Translations under genes and position numbers: made by a program
Assembly: GCA_944381235.1 (NCBI GenBank)
Contig: CALWKI010000045.1
Coordinates: 1 to 43,345, forward strand
From: an uncultured Clostridia bacterium
Lineage (GTDB): Bacteria; Bacillota; Clostridia; Christensenellales; UBA1242
Length of the DNA: 43,345 nt
Direction of reading: 5' to 3'
The notes under the pieces: generated by a model
Databases searched by the model: none
The model's input: the letters and a program-made list of their open reading frames with translations, nothing else
Told to the model about the DNA's origin: nothing
Part shown: in pieces, positions 1 to 6,913 of the stretch
How the letters are laid out: every line of letters starts with the position of its first letter
How positions within the stretch are numbered: the first letter of the stretch is position 1

Positions 1-101
<101 letters not shown>

Positions 102-130
102 TTATTTACCTCCTAAACAATATTACAATT

Positions 131-159
131 AAGATACATTTTTTTGATTAAAATGTCAA
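131..159 (-). promoter_or_regulatory. SigA-type promoter for galE-like gene
   Basis: On the minus strand, TTGACA (159-154), a 17-base spacer and TATCTT (136-131), about 30 bases upstream of the galE-like start codon. Confidence 0.55.
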
Positions 160-160
160 T

Positions 161-196
161 TTAATTAGATCACCAATTAGTTCGTGATTAATTATG
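161..196 (-). other. imperfect stem-loop after the LURP/Tubby pseudogene
   Basis: GTGAT at 184-188 pairs with ATCAC at 169-173, and the flanking TAATT/AATTA extend the stem with one bulge. It overlaps the stop codon of the dead gene. It may be a weak terminator, but there is no clear T run. Confidence 0.25.
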
Positions 197-670
197 TTTT
201 TTATCTGTTATATTATCTACTGCAATGACAAGGGCGATTAAGAAAGGAATATCTTCGTCGTTTGCGTCGAGTTCAAAGGCATCGCTTACGAAAGCTATTT
301 GTTTTCGAATTGTGCCAATAATTTCGCCATTTTTAAGTATTTAAGTTTGTGGCGAGAAAAAACTTCCTTCAATTTTAATTTCGTCCGTGTAACCAGTTAT
401 AAAGTACTCGTTATTAGTATTAATCCATTTGTCTTTGACGGTTGCGATTTTCTTTTTATTTTCGTCGTAAATATACGCCTTGTGTACAAAAAAGTTAAAT
501 CACTTGTTGCGAATAGTGAAAAGTTTTTTACCATTCATATCACACACGAATTTTTTGTGAGTAATAGAAAACACTTTACCCTTGACTTGATAAACTGCAT
601 TTTTATTTTCGTCAACAACGGATGAGCCGCATCCCCAAGACCAAACTTTATTTTTTATGTAAACTCTCAT
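188..670 (-). pseudogene. LURP-one-related / Tubby-C-like (YxjI-type) protein, broken by two in-frame stops
   Basis: Reading from ATG 670 there are 161 codons in a single frame, with no frameshift. It has an intact AAGGAGA site just upstream. The residues follow the LURP-one/Tubby-C-like beta barrel pattern: MRVYIKNKVWSWG at the start, VYQVKGKVFSI, VCDMNGKKLFTIRNK, YIYDENKKKIATVKDKW, EIKIEGSFF, ILKNGEIIGTIRKQ and finally FLIALVIAVDNI. The frame is interrupted by TGA at 502-500 (codon 57) and TAA at 343-341 (codon 110). Family members are about 160 residues long, so all of the length is present and the gene looks recently inactivated. The family is thought to act as phospholipid-scramblase-like membrane proteins, but the bacterial role is unknown. 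It lies 45 bases after the gene ending at 716 and was probably in its operon. Confidence 0.7.
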
Positions 671-715
671 TTTTGTTTCTCCTTAAAATGATTTTGGTAA
701 TAACACCGCTTCATT

Positions 716-1153
716 TTACATTCCTCCTGCGACATTAATTATTATGCCAATGATTGAAAGTATTATTATGATAACTGAGGTGGTTATTCTGCCCGTGTGC
801 TTTTTTGTTTTGTCGCGTGAAAGTAAAATTAAACTCGCCACAGCAAGACTGATTGAAAGACCGGCAAAGATATAAAGGTTACTAAGGAAAAAATTAGAGA
901 CATTACTTGAAATGCCGACGGCAGACATAAAACCATCCCAAAAGTCTGGGTTTATTACAAAAATTGTACCAAGCGTTATTATAATGACTAGTAAGCCAAC
1001 AATTATAATAAGTGCCGTAGAAATAAATGATAATATTCCGCACAAACAAAAAACTAGGAAAATAATTGAAAGATTAAAAAAGATTTTGCCAAGTCGAGTA
1101 GCAAATTGAGATAGTTCAACGCTTTTAGCGAAAACAGCAGGAGTTTTGTTCAT
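716..1153 (-). CDS. small membrane protein of unknown function
   Basis: 145 residues from ATG 1153, with AGGAG (1164-1160) upstream. I do not recognise a family. After a short hydrophilic N-terminus there are four hydrophobic stretches, roughly residues 25-45, 48-68, 90-108 and 122-143. A lysine-rich cytoplasmic-type loop (SRDKTKKHTGR) precedes the last one. No catalytic motif is visible. It has its own promoter (1189-1217) and is followed by the dead LURP/Tubby-like gene on the same strand, which may point to a membrane-related partnership. It is likely a cytoplasmic membrane protein. Confidence 0.65.
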   Translation of the reverse strand: MNKTPAVFAKSVELSQFATRLGKIFFNLSIIFLVFCLCGILSFISTALIIIVGLLVIIITLGTIFVINPDFWDGFMSAVGISSNVSNFFLSNLYIFAGLSISLAVASLILLSRDKTKKHTGRITTSVIIIILSIIGIIINVAGGM

Positions 1154-1188
1154 AATTGGCTCCTATTAAATCCGTATTCTATATTTCT

Positions 1189-1217
1189 ATGATATAGTTT
1201 TATATAATTTGTATCAA
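1189..1217 (-). promoter_or_regulatory. SigA-type promoter for the 716-1153 gene
   Basis: On the minus strand, TTGATA (1217-1212), 17 bases and TATCAT (1194-1189). It lies about 35 bases upstream of the ATG at 1153. Confidence 0.5.
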
Positions 1218-1358
1218 TTAAATTAAAAAGGTTGCTTAATTATTAGTAGAAAACTAAACATTTTGTTTTATGGTAAATGTTGTGATAAGACAAAAATATG
1301 CTTAATCTAAAAATAGTGTATATGTATTTTTTTTGACACAAATTCATATAAAATAATA

Positions 1359-2399
1359 ATGGCGTATAAAAAGTTAAATAAGGAAAATTTATTATACAAT
1401 GTTAAATATTTTAAAAGCATAATACCAATTAATACGCTTTTTTGTGCGGTGGTAAAGTCAAACGCATATGGACACGGGATAGACAAGGTGGTAAAAGTTA
1501 TTGACAAATATGTTGACTACTATGCAGTAACAAGTTGTGATGAAGGGGCAAAACTTCGCGAGTTAACTGATAAAAACATTTTAGTCTTAAGAGGTTTTAA
1601 AAACGAAGAAATAGAAAAATTTAGTCTTTGTGATCTTGAGGTGGCGGTATTATCAGGAATAGACATTGAAAAAATTAAGAATCTAGATAAAAATTTTAAG
1701 GTCCATATTGCCATAAATTCAGGAATGAATAGGCTGGGGATAAAAAGTAATAGGGCGCTTAAACAAATTATAAAGAATATAAACAATACTAGTAATATTA
1801 AACTTGTAGGTGTTTTTAGTCACATAAGTGATTATGAGAAAAAAAGGCGAGTAAAGGGGCAGATAAGCAATTTTAATAGCCTTATAAATGGGGTAGATAA
1901 AAAGGTATTACGACATATTTCAAATAGTGGGACAAGTGCAAAATTTCCTGAATATGCGCTTAATATGTGCCGCATAGGTATTGGTTTGTATGGTTATGAA
2001 AATAAAAATTTAAGACCCGTTATGGAGGTTTATGCAACTATAATTGACAAACAGATTGTAAGAAGGGGAGAATATGTCGGTTATGGAAGTAAAGCCCGAG
2101 CAAAAGATAATTTAGTGGTGGCTATAATCGACATTGGATATGCTGAAGGACTACCTAGAATTTATGGTAAAAAAGGCTATGTCATAATAAATAACAACTT
2201 GTGCAAAATAATAGGTAACATCTGTATGAGTATGACTATAGTTGATGTGACCAATATAAATTGCAAGGTGGGAGATAACGTCATTATAATAGGGGAGAGT
2301 TTAGATTATAAAATTACAGCCGAAGACATTGCAAAAGACTGCAAAACAATAAGTTATGAAATACTTACAAATTTCACTAAGACACAACTAAGTCATTAA
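1359..2399 (+). CDS. alr: alanine racemase
   Basis: 346 residues. It converts L-alanine to D-alanine for peptidoglycan using pyridoxal phosphate. The PLP lysine lies in AVVKSNAYGHG (K33) at the end of the first strand of the TIM barrel. CRIGIGLYGY (about 204-213) is the phosphate-binding region. The opposing catalytic tyrosine is in IGYAEGLPR (Y261) in the C-terminal beta domain, followed by GNICMSMTIVDVT. It is slightly shorter than the usual 370-390 residues, but all catalytic parts are present. No Shine-Dalgarno sequence precedes ATG 1359. A TATAAA at 1347-1352 sits six bases upstream, so the mRNA may be leaderless. It is a single gene facing a bidirectional terminator (2432-2475). Confidence 0.93.
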   Translation: MAYKKLNKENLLYNVKYFKSIIPINTLFCAVVKSNAYGHGIDKVVKVIDKYVDYYAVTSCDEGAKLRELTDKNILVLRGFKNEEIEKFSLCDLEVAVLSGIDIEKIKNLDKNFKVHIAINSGMNRLGIKSNRALKQIIKNINNTSNIKLVGVFSHISDYEKKRRVKGQISNFNSLINGVDKKVLRHISNSGTSAKFPEYALNMCRIGIGLYGYENKNLRPVMEVYATIIDKQIVRRGEYVGYGSKARAKDNLVVAIIDIGYAEGLPRIYGKKGYVIINNNLCKIIGNICMSMTIVDVTNINCKVGDNVIIIGESLDYKITAEDIAKDCKTISYEILTNFTKTQLSH

Positions 2400-2431
2400 A
2401 TTTACTGCGCTATTTGGCTTTACGTGTATAG

Positions 2432-2475
2432 AAAAAAAGGACAATGCAAAAAGCATTATCCCTTTTTATTTTTTG
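2432..2475. terminator. bidirectional terminator between alr and the GT8 gene
   Basis: GGACAATGC (2439-2447), a short A loop and GCATTATCC (2453-2461) form a stem with one mismatch. It is flanked by an A run on the left and a T run on the right, so it can stop transcription from either convergent gene. Confidence 0.75.
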
Positions 2476-2512
2476 TAGGTTTAACATTGTTATTTTTTAG
2501 TACTTTCACAAA

Positions 2513-3469
2513 TTAAACAATTTTTTTCTTTAGAACTTTATTAAAAGTGTTTTTTGAGTGAGCATATTCAATGGCTTGAATTTGAATATCAATCGCGGCG
2601 CGTTGTTTTTTGAGGTCTGCCAAAATATCAAAACTGTCTCTAGAATTTACAATATCCTCAAGAAAACTTGATTCGTTTGCATATTTCCAAAAATGCTCTG
2701 CTAAAAAAATATCTTGTTTTTGCCAAGGTTTGACACCTAGTGCGTAGTGAACAATGTTAGGATTTTGACATTCAACAGCCTCAAGCGGCGTTCTATTCCA
2801 CTCAAGAGGGAGATACTTAATTTTTCCTTGGCAAAGGTAATTAATGTACGCTTGGTCTGGGTCTATAACATCAAAATTGTAGGTTGTGAGAAGTTCAACA
2901 AATTGTTTTTCCATTTGCATTTCTCTAAGTTTTGCAAGGTTCATAAGTAAAATGCCTGCATTAATATAATTTTTACTATCAACACCTACTGCCTCTTTTG
3001 TGTAAAGGCTAAAGACAGGGGAGTGGAGAATAAATTGTTCTACAACACCTGCGACAGCATTATCTCCCATATCCATATAATAAAGTTTTGAAATATCTCC
3101 AAGCACTACAATGTCACAGTCTAGATACAAAATTTTATCATATTCAGGAAATAGTTCCTCAATAAATAATCTATAATAAGTTGCTAGTCCAAAATGGTAT
3201 ACATTTCTTAGTTGATGCTTTATATCATCAACTGCGTGAGATACGTCAACAAAATTTATTATAAATTGGTCAGAAGATAGGGCTTTAATCTTATCCATCT
3301 TTTCTCTATCTAGTCCCGTATTTAAAATTACTATTCTATAATTATGTTCTTTTGACGCATTTTTAATAAGAGATCTAATTGCCACATCAAGATATGGAAG
3401 ATAGTTATTATCCGTTGAAAAGAACACTGGTATTTCATTTAAATCTTTATGCCCAAAGAAATTTGTCAT
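2513..3469 (-). CDS. glycosyltransferase family 8 (LgtC/GspA-like)
   Basis: 318 residues from ATG 3469, with AAGGAG upstream. The family transfers galactose or glucose from a UDP-sugar with retention, in the cytoplasm, onto lipo-oligosaccharide, teichoic acid or protein acceptors. Visible marks are the opening strand IPVFFSTDNNYLPYLDVAI (about 13-31), the YYRLFIEELFPEYDKILYLD block, the metal-binding DCD (D117-D119), an NAGILLMNL segment and a C-terminal HYALGVKPW that matches the HxxGxxKPW signature. The C-terminal tail is basic. It has its own promoter (3502-3529). The neighbouring acyltransferase on the same strand suggests an envelope role. The acceptor is not predictable. Confidence 0.88.
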   Translation of the reverse strand: MTNFFGHKDLNEIPVFFSTDNNYLPYLDVAIRSLIKNASKEHNYRIVILNTGLDREKMDKIKALSSDQFIINFVDVSHAVDDIKHQLRNVYHFGLATYYRLFIEELFPEYDKILYLDCDIVVLGDISKLYYMDMGDNAVAGVVEQFILHSPVFSLYTKEAVGVDSKNYINAGILLMNLAKLREMQMEKQFVELLTTYNFDVIDPDQAYINYLCQGKIKYLPLEWNRTPLEAVECQNPNIVHYALGVKPWQKQDIFLAEHFWKYANESSFLEDIVNSRDSFDILADLKKQRAAIDIQIQAIEYAHSKNTFNKVLKKKIV

Positions 3470-3501
3470 ATGCTTTTTCTCCTTGTATTTATGATAGCCT
3501 T

Positions 3502-3529
3502 ATTTTATAAGTTTACGCAAAAAAATCAA
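3502..3529 (-). promoter_or_regulatory. SigA-type promoter for the GT8 gene
   Basis: On the minus strand, TTGATT (3529-3524), 16 bases and TAAAAT (3507-3502). It is 33 bases upstream of the start codon. Confidence 0.45.
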
Positions 3530-3570
3530 GGCGAATTAAACTTTTTTTCTCTAGACTTAAAATTGAAAAA

Positions 3571-3670
3571 TGAGAATTAAATTTTAAAATTCTCATTTTC
3601 CGAGAATTTTAAAATTCTAGTATTTTAAGAATGTTCTTGTTTTTGTAAATTCTAGTATTTTGAGAATTTT
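3571..3670. repeat. cluster of AT-rich palindromes and direct repeats
   Basis: A 25-base imperfect palindrome lies at 3571-3595 (TGAGAATT arm matched by AATTCTCA). A second, GAGAATTTTAAAATTCT, is at 3602-3618. The sequence AAATTCTAGTATTTT occurs at 3612-3626 and again at 3647-3661, each copy followed by RAGAAT. They lie in the 291-base gap between the acyltransferase and GT8 genes and could be stacked terminators or a regulatory repeat. Confidence 0.5.
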
Positions 3671-3760
3671 ATTTATAAAGCAAAATTTTTAAAAAAATAT
3701 TTTGACAATCAAACTATTTTACTTTTTTAATTTAAAATTGCTTGTTTTTTTAATTGTATT

Positions 3761-4471
3761 TTATTTGAATTTTTCGAATTTATATTTTGATAAGTCAAGT
3801 TTGCTTAATTCATTAGCCCTTTCACACATTTTATCTGCGAGCCCTTGTCCTTCAAGTCCAAGTTCTACGCATTTAGAATATTTTATAGGAGCATCAAAGA
3901 TATAAATATTTTTTTCTTTTATGAGATACGTATTGTAAATATCTAGGTCAATACCTTCTTTGTAACAAGTCTTAGCAAGAAAAGCAAAACCCGCGAAGTA
4001 TTTAGTTAACGTATCAAAGTATCCGTTTGACGAGTCCTCAGGAAAGATTACAATTTTTTCTTTATTTTTTATTGCGTTTACACTTTCGTTAATTGTATTT
4101 CTGAGTCTTGCATCGCGATAGGTTGGAATGAGCCTTAGTCCTTTATAAAAAAGATTTGCAAAAGGGGCGGCGATGACGCTAAATGACTTTGCAAAAAATT
4201 TTTTCCAATGATGTTTTTGATAATAGTAAATTTCAGACAAATATTTGTACACAGCCTTAAGCCCTGAATTCATTTCATATGTGCCCCAAATTCTAAGAGG
4301 TTGCTTAAAATAAAGTTCTGCTTTTAAAGGTCCTTTTGCACCTGCGTGATTACTTAAAATTAAACATTCATCTTTTGGCTTTTCACCTAAAAAAATAAAT
4401 TTTGGTTTATGAATAAAAATCTTTAGGAAATTCTTTAGCCCTCTAAACCAAAGTTTTCTATTGTTTTTCAC
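3761..4471 (-). CDS. LPLAT-like acyltransferase (PlsC superfamily), divergent
   Basis: 236 residues from GTG 4471, with AAAAGG (4486-4481) upstream. The layout resembles the lysophosphatidate acyltransferase superfamily. CLILSNHAGAKGP sits where the NHx4D block is expected, but the aspartate is absent. RLIPTYRDARLRNT corresponds to the second block, and KIVIFPEDSSNGY corresponds to the FPEG acceptor-binding block. These proteins transfer acyl chains to glycerophospholipids at the inner face of the membrane. The missing HxxxxD aspartate means that activity or substrate may differ. A perfect 9-bp dyad (4491-4513) stands directly upstream. The gene follows the flavin oxidoreductase on the same strand, with a terminator between. 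Confidence 0.55.
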   Translation of the reverse strand: MKNNRKLWFRGLKNFLKIFIHKPKFIFLGEKPKDECLILSNHAGAKGPLKAELYFKQPLRIWGTYEMNSGLKAVYKYLSEIYYYQKHHWKKFFAKSFSVIAAPFANLFYKGLRLIPTYRDARLRNTINESVNAIKNKEKIVIFPEDSSNGYFDTLTKYFAGFAFLAKTCYKEGIDLDIYNTYLIKEKNIYIFDAPIKYSKCVELGLEGQGLADKMCERANELSKLDLSKYKFEKFK

Positions 4472-4490
4472 GATTTTTTTCCTTTTATAA

Positions 4491-4513
4491 GTTACTATCT
4501 AAGTGATAGTAAC
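4491..4513. promoter_or_regulatory. perfect dyad, candidate operator or 5' UTR hairpin
   Basis: GTTACTATC (4491-4499) and GATAGTAAC (4505-4513) are perfect inverted repeats separated by five bases. They lie just upstream of the ribosome binding site of the acyltransferase. There is no T run on either side, which argues against a terminator. Confidence 0.5.
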
Positions 4514-4628
4514 AGATTATTTAAAACTAGTCAAAGATAAAGGCGGAGTATTTTTGTGGGTTAGAATTAAATTGTTCATTTTAAGAAGAGTGTGTTTAAT
4601 AATCTTGTTAACTTTTATAAGGAATAGC

Positions 4629-4660
4629 AAAAAAAGCCTCTTTAGAAAAGAGACTTTTGT
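4629..4660 (-). terminator. terminator of the flavin oxidoreductase gene
   Basis: On the minus strand, an AAAAG-CTCTTT stem with a short loop is followed by seven T. It lies 34 bases after the stop codon at 4694. Confidence 0.75.
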
Positions 4661-4693
4661 TATCTTTAAATTTGTAAAACTAGATTAGTAATT

Positions 4694-6748
4694 TTAAATT
4701 TTTTCAGCAACTTCCCAAGCGCGCCAAACGACTGTTTTAAGATTGCCAACTTTGTGAGCGTCACCAACGATATGAACATTTTTTGCCTCTTTTGCGATAG
4801 GATTAGGATTATATCCCACGGAGACAATTATGTTGTCTACCTTTAGTTCTTTTTCTTTTCCGTCTTTTGTTAAAATTACAAGTGTTTTTGCGTCTTTGAT
4901 TTCTTTTACGCTACTTTCAAGATAAACGGGGACTTTATTTGTTTCAAAGAAATCACGAAGGTAAGAAGAGTTTGCAAGGCACACACCTTTAACGGCAATA
5001 AGGTCATTTTTTGCTTCAATGATTATTGGTTCTTTTCCTTTTAAGTAAAGGTCATAAGCAATTTCGCAACCAGTTAATCCGCCACCGATAATTGCGACTT
5101 TCTTACCAACTTCTTTCCCGTCAAGATACTCTATTGCTTCAATCGTCTTGTCAATGTTATTTAGAGGTAGTCTTTTTGGTTTAGAACCTGTTGCAATAAC
5201 AATCTCGTCTGCGTTAAGAGTTGAAATGTCTGTTATTTCGGTATTATAGTTTACCTTTATATTTAATTTTTCAATTTGTTTTTTATACCAAGTGAGAAGT
5301 TGCTTGTCTTTTTCTTTGAAATTTGGAGCAGCAGCTTGGGTAAACACACCACCTAGTCTACCACTCTTTTCATAAATTGTGACATCATGTCCGCGAAGGG
5401 TTGCAATACGTGCAACTTCAATTCCACCAACGCCGCCGCCGATAACCGCAACTTTCTTTTTAGTTGTTGCTGGAATAATGTCAAATTTATGATTATGCAT
5501 AGTTATAGGATTTAAAGCACATCTTGCCATGTGGGCGGTTTCTGACATTGTTGCACCATTTGATATACCCTTATAGTGAGACATAGGGAAGCACCCATTA
5601 TGGCAGCAAATACAAGGTTGTATATCCTCAATTCTGTCTTCCATAAGTTTTGTGACCCACTCACCGTCAACTAGGAATTGACGAGCAACACCCATAGCAT
5701 CAATTTCTTTATCTTTTATTGCTTTTGCTGCAGTCACTGGACTCATACGTCCCGCACAGACAACAGGGATATCAACGAATTTTCTAATGTGGGACACGTC
5801 TTCTAAATTACAATTCATAGGCATATATTCTGGTGGATGTGCCCAGTACCATGCGTCATATGTTCCGTTGTCAGCGTTTAACATATCATAACCCGCGTCT
5901 TGCAAATATTTTGCTGCCTTTTCGCTTTCTTCCATGTCTCTACCGATTTCATTAAACTTTTCGCCAGGCATTGCTCCTTTTTGGAATTCCTTTGTTTTAC
6001 TTGTAACAGAATACCTAAGAGATACAGGGAAGTCCGCGCCACATTCCTTTTTAATTGCTTGCACAATCTCGACAGGGAAACGATACCTATTTTCAAAACT
6101 GCCACCATATTCGTCATGTCTATGGTTGGTATACTTTGTTGTAAATTGGTCAAGAAGATAGCCTTCGTGTACAGCGTGAATTTCAACACCGTCAACGCCA
6201 GCATCCTTACACATTTTTGCAGTACGTGCAAAGGCGTCAATCATTTTTGTAATCTCTTTTTTTGTTATTTCTCGGCACATAACGCCTTCTGCCCACCTAG
6301 AAGGTAGTTCGCTTGGGGAAGCGCAGAGGTATCTTACGTCGCAAATTGGTTTCATAAGTGCGTTTAAAAATTTGCTTTTTGCCATTGGAACTAACATATC
6401 TGGAATTGAAAATGATCTACCAAAACCAGCGGTAAGTTGAACAAAAAGTTTAGCGCCGGTTTTATGGAATTCCGTCATATATTCCTTTAATTCTTCAAAC
6501 ATTTTTTTGTTTTTATAAAGCCATCTGCCTCCTATTAAATCTTTAATAGGTGCAATGCCAGGAATAATTAGCCCTACATTTTGTTTTGCCCTTTCCATAA
6601 AAAATTCCGCGGATTGCTTGTCAAAATGATTTGGTTTCATCCAGCCAAAAAGAGAAGTGCCCCCCATAGGACAAAGGACAATTCTATTTTTTATTTCAAC
6701 ATTGCCTATTTTCCAAGGGGTAAAAAGTGGTTCATAAATTTTATTCAT
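4694..6748 (-). CDS. FMN/4Fe-4S/FAD oxidoreductase of the 2,4-dienoyl-CoA reductase / BaiCD-BaiH family
   Basis: 684 residues from ATG 6748, with AGGAG upstream. Residues 1 to about 370 form an Old Yellow Enzyme TIM barrel for FMN (FTPWKIGNVEIKNRIV at the start, HAVHEGYLLDQF, DEYGGSFENRYRFP, GVARQFLVDGEW). A Cys cluster CICCHNGC (about residue 378) with a later MARCALNP holds the 4Fe-4S centre. Two Rossmann motifs follow: GGGVGGIEVARIA (about 436, FAD) and GGGLTGCEIAYDL (about 554, NAD(P)H). Relatives reduce enoyl double bonds of dienoyl-CoA, bile acid intermediates or other enones. The HAVHEGYL form resembles BaiCD/BaiH, but no other bai gene is nearby, so the substrate is open. It is flanked by its own promoter and terminator. 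Confidence 0.9.
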   Translation of the reverse strand: MNKIYEPLFTPWKIGNVEIKNRIVLCPMGGTSLFGWMKPNHFDKQSAEFFMERAKQNVGLIIPGIAPIKDLIGGRWLYKNKKMFEELKEYMTEFHKTGAKLFVQLTAGFGRSFSIPDMLVPMAKSKFLNALMKPICDVRYLCASPSELPSRWAEGVMCREITKKEITKMIDAFARTAKMCKDAGVDGVEIHAVHEGYLLDQFTTKYTNHRHDEYGGSFENRYRFPVEIVQAIKKECGADFPVSLRYSVTSKTKEFQKGAMPGEKFNEIGRDMEESEKAAKYLQDAGYDMLNADNGTYDAWYWAHPPEYMPMNCNLEDVSHIRKFVDIPVVCAGRMSPVTAAKAIKDKEIDAMGVARQFLVDGEWVTKLMEDRIEDIQPCICCHNGCFPMSHYKGISNGATMSETAHMARCALNPITMHNHKFDIIPATTKKKVAVIGGGVGGIEVARIATLRGHDVTIYEKSGRLGGVFTQAAAPNFKEKDKQLLTWYKKQIEKLNIKVNYNTEITDISTLNADEIVIATGSKPKRLPLNNIDKTIEAIEYLDGKEVGKKVAIIGGGLTGCEIAYDLYLKGKEPIIIEAKNDLIAVKGVCLANSSYLRDFFETNKVPVYLESSVKEIKDAKTLVILTKDGKEKELKVDNIIVSVGYNPNPIAKEAKNVHIVGDAHKVGNLKTVVWRAWEVAEKI

Positions 6749-6779
6749 ATGTTTAACTCCTGTTTAAAATACTACATTA

Positions 6780-6808
6780 ATTGTAATAATTTTTTTTATT
6801 TATGTCAA
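6780..6808 (-). promoter_or_regulatory. SigA-type promoter for the flavin oxidoreductase
   Basis: On the minus strand, TTGACA (6808-6803), 17 bases and TACAAT (6785-6780). It lies 32 bases before the start codon. Confidence 0.65.
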
Positions 6809-6879
6809 AATTATTAGGCAAAAAATTAAAAAATATCTTAATTATTATGTGTCAAAATGAGTTGATTTAATTTTTTAGA

Positions 6880-6907
6880 TTGAAAAAAACTTAAAACTAT
6901 GTATACT
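6880..6907 (+). promoter_or_regulatory. promoter placing the decarboxylase start at +1
   Basis: TTGAAA (6880-6885), 16 bases and TATACT (6902-6907). Transcription would begin about seven bases later, at or next to ATG 6914, and no Shine-Dalgarno sequence lies between. This implies a leaderless transcript. Confidence 0.55.
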
Positions 6908-6913
6908 CTAATT

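Noticed and set aside
299..625. Plus-strand open frame of 108 codons
   Set aside because: It is antisense to the LURP/Tubby-like pseudogene, whose minus-strand frame shows clear family pattern; this frame has no ribosome binding site or recognisable composition.
188..670. TGA read as tryptophan in the LURP/Tubby-like gene
   Set aside because: The same frame also holds a TAA, and other genes use TGG for Trp and contain no in-frame TGA, so recoding alone does not rescue it.
3571..3670. Possible CRISPR array
   Set aside because: The repeats are short, AT-rich, palindromic and irregularly spaced, with no spacers of uniform length and no cas gene.
4503..4688. Plus-strand open frame of 61 codons
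   Set aside because: It runs through the operator dyad and the terminator of the flavin oxidoreductase, lacks a ribosome binding site and reads as random sequence.
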